Notes under the pieces: generated by a model | Databases searched by the model: none | The model's input: only the letters and a program-made list of their open reading frames with translations | What the model was told of the DNA's origin: nothing | Shown: piece by piece, positions 46,086-57,300 of the stretch | Numbering within the stretch: position 1 is the stretch's first letter | Layout: every line of letters starts with the position of its first letter | Position numbers and translations under genes: made by a program | Assembly: GCA_016719925.1 (NCBI GenBank) | Contig: JADJYC010000002.1 | Location: 496,001-560,000 of the forward strand | DNA: 64,000 bases | Direction of reading: 5' to 3' | Source: Crocinitomicaceae bacterium | Lineage (GTDB): Bacteria > Bacteroidota > Bacteroidia > Flavobacteriales_D > Crocinitomicaceae

Positions 46086-48370
46086 TCAGTGCTGAAATGA
46101 GTTTGCCTTTATCCAATAATTGTTGTAGATAATATACTCCTGATTATTTTTGGTTTCTCTTCTGAAAATCGGAGATTGATTAACTTTCACAACCAGCAGT
46201 TCATCCATTCTGTACGGTTGTTTGTTTCCGTTCCCGGTTAAGATTAAATTCATTTTTTCAATCGAGGGAGAAACATAAAAATCAAGCGAAACAAAACACC
46301 AGTTTTCAACAATAAAGTTTGATTGAGAAATTTCAGCCTGATCAAACCACAATGCTTTACGATCTCCAACTGAATCCTGTTCTGCAACAGCCAAAATATC
46401 AGGCCTGTCGTCCAATAAATAATACCAGAATGATACATTGTACATTCCGGAATCAAGTCCGGTAGTATTCAATTCATATACTACATCATATCCTCCCTTG
46501 TTACCACGTTTTGCACCAGTACCGCCAAGACTTTCATTTTTCTCTTCATCAAAAGAAACATAGTCAAACCATACATTTGAAGTGTCTGATTTCCATCCAT
46601 GACCAACATCGTTTTGTTGCAGATTTTTCCTGCTCTGTAATCAATTCAAAATACATGCTTGAATTCCATTTTTCAGGCACAAACTCAAATGCTTTGAATG
46701 ATTCATTTTCAAAAACAAGATTTGAACAGTACAACAATCTTCTTTCTGATTCATCCAGCATGTCTTTGTTTTTTATGATCAGAATTTTAGCCGTATCCGG
46801 CAAATCATAAACAAGATCCTTTTCAATAAATTCAGGCGAGAAAAAATTATTGAATATCATTGCCTCTGTCAAAGACATTCTTGAGGTAATTGAATTAAGA
46901 AGCGGCTTTTGAGTGTGATAACTGATAATAAAACTATCGTAATTGGCCTGTTCACTTCCAAGCATCATAATGTTTTCACTGGACATGTGCTGAAAAGGCA
47001 ATACCATTAGTGCATTGTAGTCTGAAGCTTCAATGAAACTATTTAGTTCTTTCACATCCTCCGGAAGATGTTCTTCAAGAAACGGATTTTTACTTGAGCT
47101 TACAACTCCGGCAACAATTTTATGATTTGCTGAAAACTCAATAACGTAAAAAATAATTCCAGCTAAAAACACAAACTGAAACACCATTTTTTTGGATGAA
47201 ATTAAATACGCCCTGTAGAATCCAATCACTGAAAAAACAGTAAATACATAATAAAATATCCAGCCAAATCTTCCCAACACCCTGAATTGTTTGAGCGGAC
47301 CAAAAAGATCAACCATTCCTCGTAAAAAATCATACTTAAGGGGAAAACAAAATGCAAAAGAAGAATCAGCCAGGCACTGATCATAAAAGTGCAAGCTCGT
47401 TTTTGAAATACCTTTCAGGTCAGTTCTTTTCTCCTTTTAAGAAGATAAGTCAACGTAAAAAGCAAAACCGCTGTAGTAAATCCAACATAATTCCACGATT
47501 CCCAGTTTCCAACATCAATCTGCATTTTTGTGAGTGAAATAAGCAAGTGGCCCGTCATGAGGAACAAAAACAGACTTCCAGCTTGCATAAAAATCAAAGA
47601 ATCCCGCTGGCTCTCCAAGCCGGTTTTCATGCGTGTCAGTCATCATAACCAGCAGCTGAAAAATAAGAATTGGGAAAAATACCTGAAGAAAAACTGACAA
47701 CAAATTTACTTTCCATTCAGATCTGTCAGAAATAGTTTTTATCATCCAGAAAAACAAACTGAAAAAACATAAAATCATTCCCAGATACGGATGCGTAAAA
47801 AAGAAAAGCAGCATATACAATAAAATCACTATGGACCATTTTATTTTATTGCCGTTAATACATTTAATCATTAACCACCACAAAGCAGGTATTGCAAAAA
47901 CGTAAGACAAAGAAAAATGCCCGGTCATTCTGAATACCTGAGGAGAAAGAAAAGCTATTGCAACAGATGCAAGTACCGCCCATGCCGGTTTTACCTTATA
48001 ATGAATTAGAATTTTGTAAAGAAAAAAAGCCGCGATGGGAAAAGAAAAAAGCATCAATAAATTGAGAATTCCAATACCATGCTCTGTCAATCCAAAAACA
48101 CCAATCAGCCATGATAAAAGCGGATGACCATCGGTATAAACAATGTGCTCATAATACGGATAATTCATGCCGCCAAAATTCCAGAAACCGGCATCATATT
48201 TTGCGTGAAAGAGATAAGCGTAATAGTTTTTTATTCCGTCACCCCCCTGAGAAAAAATATATTGATTGGGTGCAAGAATTACTTCTGAATAAAAATAAAA
48301 AAGCACGGCAACACCAAGCAACGCCGTAACAACATCTCCTCTTTTCTATGAGTGTTTTTAATTGCCGCAT
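46086..48370 (-). CDS. Large membrane protein, GT-C-like, four frameshifts
   Basis: Five frames join into a 760-residue protein from ATG 48370 (MRQLKTLIE). The changes are one base removed at T4 48342-48345, T5 47525-47529 and T4 46612-46615, and one base added near 47420. At least ten hydrophobic segments precede a soluble C-terminal domain of about 330 residues. The N-terminal half has YYAYLFHAKYDAG and TDGHPLLSWLIG in an early loop, as in polyprenyl-sugar-using GT-C enzymes. Function is inferred from topology and neighbours (epimerase, GT2). Confidence 0.68.
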
Positions 48371-48371
48371 G

Positions 48372-49411
48372 TTATGCCATTACAGATCTTTCAAGCGTTC
48401 TGACGGTAAAATTATCTGCATCAATTTCTGCCATCACACCAACGGGCAGTGTAAATTTTGGAGACATGTGACCAAACGTAGCGCCCATATAAACCGGTAT
48501 TGAAAGTCCTTTAAAATGTTGCTCCAAAACTTCATGAAGTGTAAACGATTTTTCAGGTTCTTCAGCAAAACATTTATTGAAAGATCCAAATACAATTCCT
48601 TTCACCTTACTGAAAATTCCGGCCTGTTTCATCTGCCAGAACATTCTGTCAATCCGGTAAGGCTCTTCATTTGTTTCTTCCAGAAAAAGAATTTTATTAT
48701 TCCAGTCTGGTTCGTACGGTGTGCCTATTAAGGAAACTATCACGGTTATGTTTCCACCAATCAGTTCTCCTTCAGCTTTGCCCGGAGAAAGCGTCAATAA
48801 ATGATCAAGAAAATCATCCGGATTTTGCATGGTGAACGGAGCGCCCACAGCTATTGCCTTTGTCACATAACCGGTTGAAAAATCTGTCCATGTGCTGTAT
48901 CCGCAAGGTCCGTGAAAAGTAACCTGACCGGTTTTGGTATACACCGCATTCACAAGCGATGTAATATCAGAAAATCCCATAAGAATTTTTGGGTGCTGAC
49001 TGATAACCTCATAATCAAGCAGGTCAAGAATTCGTGCACAACCCCAGCCTCCGCGCATAGTCAGGATACTTTTACTGATTGATCTTTATAAAATTCCATG
49101 AGTTCATCTGCGCGCATCTGATCTGTTCCTGCCAGATATCCAAATCGCTCATAGAGTGTTTTTCCAAGTTTATACTTGAAGCCAAGTTCAGTTAACCTGT
49201 TTGTGATCCGATCTATTGTTTCAGGCTCGTAAATTGCACCGGCAGGTCCGGTAATGCCAATCGTGTCTCCTTTCAGCAATGCCTTGCAAATGGTTTTGCT
49301 TTTTTTAAGAGACTCTGAATTATCTGAATTTCCCGGAATCTGAAATGAAGGTAATACAACAGTTGCGGCGGTAATTCCGGCAACATTGCGTATAAATTTT
49401 CTTCTTTTCAT
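48372..49411 (-). CDS. Exported LD-carboxypeptidase (S66 family), one frameshift
   Basis: 346 residues after adding one base in the T4 run 49070-49073. ATG 49411 begins MKRRKFIRNVAGITAATVV, a Tat-like twin-Arg leader. The S66 motifs are MRGGWGCARILDLLD, MGFSDITSLV (nucleophile Ser), a Glu in FLEETNEEPY and a C-terminal His in FGHMSP. Compared with the cytoplasmic homologue at 4.2-5.0 kb this copy is exported and would act on muropeptides in the periplasm. The membrane-protein gene starts 1 nt after its stop. Confidence 0.87.
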
Positions 49412-49475
49412 AATTGGTAAAAATACGGATTTAATGAAACCTTTCAACCGGTTTTTTCCACTGAAAAGATTAGCC

Positions 49476-49483
49476 TACCTTTG
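49476..49483 (+). promoter_or_regulatory. Putative -7 element TACCTTTG before nfu
   Basis: Exact match to TAnnTTTG, 19 nt before the ATG at 49503. Confidence 0.5.
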
Positions 49484-49502
49484 TACCATTAAATTAGTGA
49501 TT

Positions 49503-50108
49503 ATGGTTCCAGTTACATTATATGCTGAAATGACTCCAAATCCGTTAACCATGAAATTTGTGGCTAACAAATATTTACTTCTTGATGACCGGACGGTTCA
49601 GTTTGACAGCCTGAAAGAGGCCAAAGGATTCTCTCCGCTGGCTGAAGCATTGTTTCAGTTTCCGTTTGTTGATGGTGTGTTTTTATCATCCAATTTTATC
49701 ACCGTAACCAGAACCAATAATGTTGACTGGGATTTTATTGTAATGGAACTGCGTGATTTTATCAGAGACTGGCTGGTGAATGGTAAAGAAGTTCTTATCA
49801 TGATGCCGGGTGAAAAAAAACAAGTTACTGCAGAGAATGAAAAAGAAAAAGCGGAAAGAAAAACATTTGAACCATCTCCTTTTGATGAACCCATTATTTT
49901 ATTGCTCAATGAATATGTAAAACCAGCTGTTGAAAATGATGGTGGCGCAATTGATTATGTTGGCTATGAAAACGGTGTGGTTACTGTTGAAATGAAAGGC
50001 TCCTGTGCGGGTTGTCCTTCTTCCACCGCTACACTAAAAGGAGGTATAGAACAATTATTGAAATCTCACATTCAGGAGGTGAAAGAAGTTGTTGCACTTA
50101 CTGTCTGA
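49503..50108 (+). CDS. NifU-family Fe-S scaffold protein (Nfu)
   Basis: 201 residues from ATG 49503 (MVPVTLYAEMTPNP). The N-terminal Nfu_N domain (TPNPLTMKFVANKYLL) is followed by an acidic/basic linker and the NifU C-terminal domain with the cluster-binding pair in GSCAGCPSSTATLKGG. It delivers Fe-S clusters to target enzymes such as IspG, which is also in the window. The gene is intact and alone. Confidence 0.92.
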   Translation: MVPVTLYAEMTPNPLTMKFVANKYLLLDDRTVQFDSLKEAKGFSPLAEALFQFPFVDGVFLSSNFITVTRTNNVDWDFIVMELRDFIRDWLVNGKEVLIMMPGEKKQVTAENEKEKAERKTFEPSPFDEPIILLLNEYVKPAVENDGGAIDYVGYENGVVTVEMKGSCAGCPSSTATLKGGIEQLLKSHIQEVKEVVALTV

Positions 50109-50212
50109 GGAGTTAGGAAATAGGATAAAGGATTTGGTAAAACGCTGTAATTTTATATCGAAGCAGCTTATCAAATTCCATAAAGACTCTTTTAAAAGTA
50201 TCTGAGCCCTGA

Positions 50213-51343
50213 CTAAACAATTACATCATAAAGCACCGCTTTATCTAATTTCTGTTCAAAAAAACTGATTCCGTATTCTTCCAGTTCTTCAAGAATGGGT
50301 TCATAGATTTCTTTAATGATTGGCAGATGAACTCCCTTGAGTTTTATTTTTCCGTTGAGAATCATCTTTGCACAAATAGCAATTGGTACACACCAATTTG
50401 TCCCAGATAATATCGTCCTGATCTATTTTCAGATAATGTCTTAATTTCAGCTCAACAGAATCATGGGGATTATAGGGAAGAAAAGCATTGATGAAATCAC
50501 GCTTAGTCATGTCTTTGCTTCCCTCCAGAACATACGAATCATCCGTTGCGCCAATTTGTACAAAACAATCCCACGCTTTTGAAAATCCTTTTCTTCTTAA
50601 AGTTCCTCTGTAAATGGTCGGAATTTTTTCCAGTCCGTAAACGTCTCTGTATTTTAGTGAATCCCGGTTTGCATATCCCTCAAACTCTCCGTACCCATCT
50701 ATTTTAATGATTTCTGTTCTTCTGAATAATTTGTTGTAAGGAATGTATTTATATTGTCCTTCCTGAATAAACTTGGCTGCTCCACCTTGTCCTGCAACAA
50801 CAACATTGCGTGGGTTCCAGGTGAATTTATAGTTCCATGGATTATTGTCACTTTGTGGCGCGATCAAACCTCCTGTAAAAGATTCAAAAATTGCATCTTG
50901 CCACCATCTTCTTCTACTTCATCCAGAATTTTTTTTGCACTCATGTGATCAATACCGGGATCAACACCCATTTCATTCATGATTAAAATTCCTTCATCTT
51001 TTACCTGCTGATCCAGGTCTTTCATGGCATCAGAGATGTAAGAAGGTGTAATCAAATTAGTTTTTAACCGGATACAATCTTTTGCCACTTCAATATGATG
51101 TGCTGCGGGCAGCATGGAAATTACAAGGTCAGCCCACTCAATTAAAGGTTCTCTTTCTTTTGGATCCAGACCATTGAGTTGAAACCCTTCACTTTGTTCA
51201 CATCCCGCTACTTTGGATTTAGCCAGATCTCCGTTTTGATCACCAACCTTAATATACCAACCTTCTTTTTTTGCATTCTGACAGAAGTAACGGAGCATGG
51301 AAGAAGCAGAAAGCCCAGCACCAATAACGAGAATATTTTTCAT
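50213..51343 (-). CDS. Saccharopine dehydrogenase family protein, two frameshifts and an apparent central deletion
   Basis: ATG 51343 opens MKNILVIGAGLSASSMLRYF (Rossmann motif). ISMLPAAHHIEVAKDC, NEMGVDPGIDHMSA and AGQGGAAKFI follow. One base is missing at 50886-50890. Near 50390 IDQDDIIWDKL runs straight into PIAICAKMILNGKIKL and EIYEPILEELEEYGI. The usual segment between these, with a DKDMIVM-type motif and about 70 residues, is absent. Either a real deletion or a collapse in the data. The enzyme interconverts saccharopine and an amino acid plus aldehyde, in lysine metabolism. Confidence 0.82.
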
Positions 51344-51525
51344 CTCAACCTGATTTACGTTACAAACTTAACATAAATAGCCCGATGCATCCGTTGAGAA
51401 CAAATAAAATCATCAACAGTGAAAAGGTTAACCTCAATTTTTTCAGAAAAAAAGAAAAGAATTTTTCAGTCCGTAGATTGTTTACGTTCTGCCCCCCGAA
51501 TGTTGTATCATAAAAGAAATCGAAT

Positions 51526-51852
51526 ATGGAAAATCTGATACAGCTTAACAACCAACTCATTATCCGCAAGGTGACGTATGAAACCCACCAGGCAGTTGTA
51601 ACGGCAGAGTGTGAACTGGTTCGAAATAACCGCCGGGTAAGAACATCCTTTCTTATTTCACATACCGACCTGAACCGGATTCTGGCTAAGCTAATTGCAA
51701 AAGGCTACAATCTTGACTCTTCCTTTTATCAAACTATACATTTTGAAGACGGAACCCAGATAGTTGATTGCCAATTTGATCAGTTAGACGGAGAGCCCGT
51801 TGTACTGGAAGATTTCAATTTCAATGATTTAGTAACCGAAATACGCGCATAA
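51526..51852 (+). CDS. Small protein of unknown function
   Basis: 108 residues (MENLIQLNNQLIIRKVTYE). A mixed alpha/beta pattern ends in an acidic tail. No signal peptide. It lies 2 nt before the next small gene, so the two form a pair. Family not recognised. Confidence 0.6.
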   Translation: MENLIQLNNQLIIRKVTYETHQAVVTAECELVRNNRRVRTSFLISHTDLNRILAKLIAKGYNLDSSFYQTIHFEDGTQIVDCQFDQLDGEPVVLEDFNFNDLVTEIRA

Positions 51853-51854
51853 TT

Positions 51855-52209
51855 ATGAAAACATTTAAACTCAATTCTTTTGGAATCTCTGAAAATTTTA
51901 ATCTGAAGTCTGTAGCTTCTGTTCAGGAACTTACCAACCATGACCTTATTTATATTTACCATCATCTTCAAACAGGTTCCGAAGTTTTATTGGTTGCTGA
52001 AGGCACAAATGTTACCGGCGATATCCGATATCAGGTTAGATTCAAGTCATTTTATTAGGGTATGTCAATCTGGGAGGATATTTTCGCCCTATTATGAGAA
52101 CAACGATACTCTTTCAGCTCGCATCATTTCTATAAAAAAAGCAAAATTTTTACCCTCAAGAGAGATTGATATAGAAGTAGATATTATAAAACTTAAAAAC
52201 GTTTCCTAG
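51855..52209 (+). CDS. Small HIRAN-like protein, frameshifted
   Basis: Read across two breaks near 52056 and 52090, the product of about 118 residues runs GSEVLLVAEGTNVTGD, YQVRFKSFYLGYVNLGGYFR, NDTLSARIISIKKAKFLP. The LGYV and [AS]R-x-I-x-S-[IV] pattern resembles HIRAN domains, which bind DNA ends in some nucleases and helicases. The match is by eye and the frame is reconstructed, so the family is tentative. Pairs with the gene 2 nt upstream. Confidence 0.45.
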
Positions 52210-52255
52210 CATATTTTAAGGTGAGTTAAAATACTATTCCGGAAACCGTTTACCG

Positions 52256-52290
52256 AAAATGCCTGTAACTTTTTGACAGGCATTTTTGTT
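52256..52290 (+). terminator. Rho-independent terminator
   Basis: AAAATGCCTGT (52256-52266) pairs perfectly with ACAGGCATTTT (52276-52286) and is followed by T-rich sequence. Confidence 0.88.
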
Positions 52291-52372
52291 TTAGGAATAG
52301 AAACGCAGGCAACTTCTCACTGTTACCTGCGTATTTGAAGAAATTTTTCTTAACTTTACGAAAACTATTTAT

Positions 52373-52984
52373 ATGAAAAACCTGCTTATTCTGTCTGGTG
52401 TTATTGGGTTGGTGTCACTTGTGGCGTGTGAAGACCATGAGGTAATTCCACCTCCGGTTCCAATTGTTGATTTAAAGTGTGCATGTGATGCCGTAATTAA
52501 TGACTCAACTGTTCAGTGTACAGATGCATGCCGTTACTTCTCTAACAAAACTATCGTTTCGGGAGGTTTATCGACAGCTAAATATTCAACTACGATTCAA
52601 AAAAACAATCTTGTGCATGGTGTGAAACTTGAAATCATGACATTAGAATGGTCTGATGACGGATCTAACACGCCTACATTGGAACAATGGCAGACATTTT
52701 TCGATAACATGATGACACCGGGCTATGCAACAGGTTCAATCACCAATGGTGTTGTTGTTACATGGACTGATCCAAACAACAAAAACTGGGTAAGTGATAC
52801 AGGCGGCGTTTGTTTCAGCGACTTCAACTTTGTCAGCATGGTGCAGGATTCAGATACAACTGGAGATTATATGATGTTTGAAGCAGCATTCAATTGTAAA
52901 TTGAAAAATTCTGACTACGGGGTGACAGACAGTATCAAATGTCTTGAGAACGGATACATCAAATCTGCATTCCGTCTGGAATAA
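52373..52984 (+). CDS. Lipoprotein of unknown function
   Basis: 203 residues. Signal MKNLLILSGVIGLVSLVAC with a lipobox cysteine, then a Pro-rich linker (IPPPVPIVD) and a domain with six further Cys (CACD, VQCTDACRY, GVCFSD and others), which may form disulfides. Probably outer-membrane. Family not recognised. Confidence 0.75.
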   Translation: MKNLLILSGVIGLVSLVACEDHEVIPPPVPIVDLKCACDAVINDSTVQCTDACRYFSNKTIVSGGLSTAKYSTTIQKNNLVHGVKLEIMTLEWSDDGSNTPTLEQWQTFFDNMMTPGYATGSITNGVVVTWTDPNNKNWVSDTGGVCFSDFNFVSMVQDSDTTGDYMMFEAAFNCKLKNSDYGVTDSIKCLENGYIKSAFRLE

Positions 52985-53010
52985 TAAAAGATTAACTATG
53001 AGTTAAATAT

Positions 53011-53045
53011 AAAGGGAGATACATCTGTGTCTCCCTTTTTTTTTA
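53011..53045 (+). terminator. Rho-independent terminator of the lipoprotein gene
   Basis: AAAGGGAGA pairs with TCTCCCTTT around a short loop, followed by a long T-run. Confidence 0.9.
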
Positions 53046-53080
53046 CTACTTTAGAATCAAATCAAACTGTTTAGTTATTG

Positions 53081-53756
53081 ATGAGCGATCCAATTCGCAT
53101 AGCAGTAATAGGAGACTATAATTTTGCATATCACTCACACAATGCAACCAATCAGGCTTTGCAGCACTGTGAAGATGTGCTGGAAATTCCTTTGAATTAT
53201 TATTGGCTGAATGAAAGAGAATGTTGTGAAGACAATCAGGATTTCTACAAGGAATATGACGGTGTTTTAATTGCACCCGGGCCTTATCAATTCCCGTTTT
53301 ATTTTCAATCAATTATTACCAGACTTCTTGAAAATAAAATTCCCGTTTTAGGCACCGGTGATTGTTTCAAAAATTTTAATTGAAACACATTTTATTTCAA
53401 AAGGCATTGATATAAAACAAGAAAAAATAATCTCAGATAATTTAATAGAAGGAAATTATTTTACCGGAATAACACTGGATAAAATGACGCCTGATTTTAC
53501 AAAACTTTATCACAATAAAGCCACCAGTGAGTACAGTTCATCACGTTTTTCAATTTTGCCTCACTACTCAGAATTACTTGGTGAGAGTTTTGAAATCGGT
53601 GCTCGCAATCAATATTTCGATCCTGAAATTCTGAAACTGAAAAATCATCCGTACTTTTTATTCACGATGTTTTGTCCTCAGATTATTTCAACTAAAGATG
53701 TACCTCATCCCATCTTTTTGCAATTCATTAAACAAGCTGAAAAAAACAAAAAATAA
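53081..53756 (+). CDS. Glutamine amidotransferase-like protein, one frameshift
   Basis: 224 residues from ATG 53081 after removing one A at 53369-53373. The fold resembles the CTP-synthase-type GATase: IRIAVIGDYNFAYHSHNAT, YDGVLIAPGPYQFP, IPVLGTGDCFKI and a C-terminal TMFCPQIIS then VPHPIFLQFI. The nucleophile loop is usually GTCGGFQ or similar; here the cysteine is two residues later (GTGDCF). Catalytic activity is therefore uncertain. The synthetase half is absent. Confidence 0.7.
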
Positions 53757-53757
53757 A

Positions 53758-54174
53758 TCAGATAAAATCAAGTTCAATCAACACCTGATTTTTTTCGACG
53801 TTTTCCTGACTTGAAATGTGAATTTTTTTAATCACACAATCCACCTCTGCTTTAATTACGTTTTCCATTTTCATTGCTTCAAGAATAAGGATATTATCTC
53901 CTTTGGAAAGTGTATCGCCTTCTTTTGCAAGAAGCTCCAAAACTTTTCCAGGCATTGGTGCCTTGACGTTTTTATTAACCAGCTCAGAAGTTCTTTTGAT
54001 TCCCATTTTATCCAAAACGTGATCCAGCTGATCTTTAAAAATCAAATCATAGGTTCTGTGATTGCTTCGAACAGTTATTGACTTTTCTGTTAAATCAACT
54101 TTCAACACTTCAAGAATCAAACTCGAATCTTCCTTGTCTATCTGATAAACATTATTACCTAAAACATTTACCAC
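53758..54174 (-). CDS. Biotin carboxyl carrier protein-like, N-terminus uncertain
   Basis: 138 residues from a GTG at 54174. The C-terminal biotinyl domain has KAPMPGKVLELLAKEGD and the biotin-lysine motif EAMKMEN. The N-terminal part resembles the extended carrier subunits of acyl-CoA carboxylases in this phylum. No in-frame ATG is available upstream before a stop, so the true start may be hidden by a base error. The partner carboxylase subunits are not in the window. Confidence 0.78.
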   Translation of the reverse strand: MVNVLGNNVYQIDKEDSSLILEVLKVDLTEKSITVRSNHRTYDLIFKDQLDHVLDKMGIKRTSELVNKNVKAPMPGKVLELLAKEGDTLSKGDNILILEAMKMENVIKAEVDCVIKKIHISSQENVEKNQVLIELDFI

Positions 54175-54335
54175 ACCAGTGGAAGTCAGATCAGCAATAG
54201 AGACCGTAACAGGCGTAACAGAAATTTAATATCTCAAAAATAGCCAATTTAAATCGTTATTGACTAAATTGCTCCTTTGTTTGAACAATTTTCAGAGCTC
54301 GGACAACGATTGCATTTTGAAAATTGTATCAAACT

Positions 54336-57300
54336 ATGTTCTCAAAAACATTTTTTATGAAATCTTTTTTTAAGGTTGCAGGACTATTTTTTTTCATTAC
54401 CTCTGCCACAAATCTTTTTGCACAGTTAGATACAGATCATTATTTCCCGGCATTGTTTGCAAGGGAAGATTATGGAACACATGATCTGGTTTTAAGTACA
54501 CATTCATCCGTTCCGTTTGATGTCACCGTCACTGACGGATCAGGAAATTTAATTACAACCCTGACCATTTCAAGTGCTTCTTCCACAACTTACACTTTTG
54601 GAAGCGGCACTACAAGTCCGCTTCTTGTTCTTGAATCAGAATTAAACACGCCAATGGCCAATAAGGGTTTGATCCTTTCAGGTCAATATCCATTTTATGC
54701 AACTGTTAGAGTTATTGCCGGTGCTCAGGCAACGGCTATGACTTCAAAAGGAGAAAAAGCTGCGGTGGGAACTGATTTCAGAACCGGTCACCTGTTTCAG
54801 AATACGGGATACAATACCGGAAAAAGTAACACATTCGGAATCATGGCAACTGAGGACAATACAACCATCAACATTGATGATATTCGTCCGGGAGTAATTT
54901 TCAGAGGGACAACACCATCAGGCTCTCCACTTACATCACCAAACGTAACAGTTACCTTAAATGCCGGAGAAACATACGTGTGCGCTGCATTCATCAACGA
55001 AGCCGGTGCAATTGAAAATCTCAACGGAGTAAATGGAACGCACATAACTTCAGACAAACCCGTTGCAGTAACAACAGGCTCATGGTTAGGCGGCAATCCG
55101 ATTGTTTCTGGTTTACCATCAACCGGACGTGACATTGGAACAGATCAGATTGTTCCCATCAATGTGATAGGTAATGAATATGTACTGATAAAAGGTGAAG
55201 GAATTGATAATGAAAAAGTAATTGTTGTTGGCGCATATGACAATACAGATATCATGATTAATGGAAATCCTGTTCCGGTTGCAACTATAGATGCGGGAGA
55301 TTATTACGTAATTGACGGAGCAACATTTTCTGCATTTGACAACCTTTATCTGAATGCTTCCAATGATGTTTATGTATATCAGACAACCAACGGCGGAAAC
55401 GGGTCAACAGATGACAATGAAAGACAAAATGATATGATTTTTTTACCGCCGGTTGGATGCACAGGATCTAAAAATGTTGTTCTTCCAAATGTAAACTGGG
55501 TTGGTACTGCTTATATCAATATTATTGCGAATGCGGGTTCAAATGTTTATGTGAACGGAACTCCGCTTGGAGCTGGTGATGCTGTTACCGGAACATCTTC
55601 TTATGTCACTTACAAACTTACAACCGGATATACCGGAGACGTTACTATTACAAGTGATGATCTTATCCGCGTAGCATTAATTAACCTCAGCGGAAACATT
55701 GGAGCGGCATGTTATTTTTCAGGATTTACAAAAGATGTAGTTGTACAAACACAAACAGTCAACGGAGATAATATAGCGCTGGAAGGATGCATTCCTGCCA
55801 GTTTCACATTCAGCCTGGACAGTCCTTCAGATGATGACACACAAATTTCTTATACCGTTGGCGGAACAGCAAACAACGGAGTAGATTATTCTCACATTGA
55901 TAATGTTCTTACTATACCGGCAGGACAAACTTCCGCTACAGTGTTTATCAATTCAGTTTCTGACGGAATACCTGAGGGACAAGAATCTATCTATATTATA
56001 TATCAGCCGGATGCTTGTTCACCCGTTGATACAGCATACCTTTTATTGATGACGCACAGCCAATTGAATTTACTATTGACGGAACAGATCTCGATTGCTA
56101 TGATGACAATTCAGGAGAAATTCTTGTTACCGCAACCGGAGGATTTCCTGCATACACCTATCACGTTACAACAAACGGCGGAACAGGAACAACAACCCTG
56201 CACACAGCAAATCCAATTACTGGTCTTGCTGCCGGAACTTATTCCGTTCAGGTTTATGACAGTTATGGGTGCAAAGCAGATGCCCTTGTAATAGGTGGTG
56301 TTTTTGATGCAGACACAACTTTCTTACCGGACGGAACGGGAGTAAGTTATACAACCAGTATAAATATTTCAGGATTTGGTGCAGGAGAAGTGCTCGATGA
56401 TATGAGTCAGCTGCAACAGATTTGCGCAACTATGGAACACTCCTATCTGGGAGATCTTCAGCTTAAAATTATTTCACCAAGTGGTGAAGAAGTTATCCTT
56501 AAACAATTTTCAGGCGGAGGTAGTTGTGACCTTGGAGAACCATTTGCTTCTGGTCCGGTTGATGGAGCAAATAGTGATTTGACTGATCCCGGTGTAGGGT
56601 TCGAATACTGCTGGAATGATGCACCGGTTTTTGGAACAATGGTAGCAGAGTCTGGAAATTTCACACACACAATTCCTGCTTCAACCGGTGGAACCTATGC
56701 AGATAATTATTTGCCGCAAGGTTCTTATCAATCATTTGAAAATTTAGATGGTTTGTTAGGGGCCACTCTTGACGGGACATGGACATTGGAAGTGAGTGAT
56801 CAATTTGCGCTAGATAACGGATACATTTTCAACTGGAATATTTCGCTGATGTCAGATTTACCAGACACACTTGTTACACTTGACGAACCAGATTCAGTTC
56901 AGTTAAGTGGATTTGTAACCCAGGCACAATGCGGTACCAATGACGGTTCAATCAATTTATCTGTAACAAACGATTTTACTCCTTACACGTTTGCGTGGTC
57001 AAACGGTGCAACTACTGAAGATCTCACTGCAATTGGCGCAGGTACATATGAAGTGTTAGTCACTAATGCAAACGGATGTTCTGACAGTGCAACTTTCATT
57101 CTGAATAATATCAGCTCAATCAATATTACATCTTCCATTACATCAGTGACCTGTGCTGGCGGAACCAACGGAGCAATCAACGTAACAACCTCAGGTGGAA
57201 CTCCACCTTATTTATTCAGCTGGTCGAACGGAGCAACTACTGAAGATCTTTCATCAATAACTGCCGGTGTCTACACCATAACAATTACTGACGTAAACGG

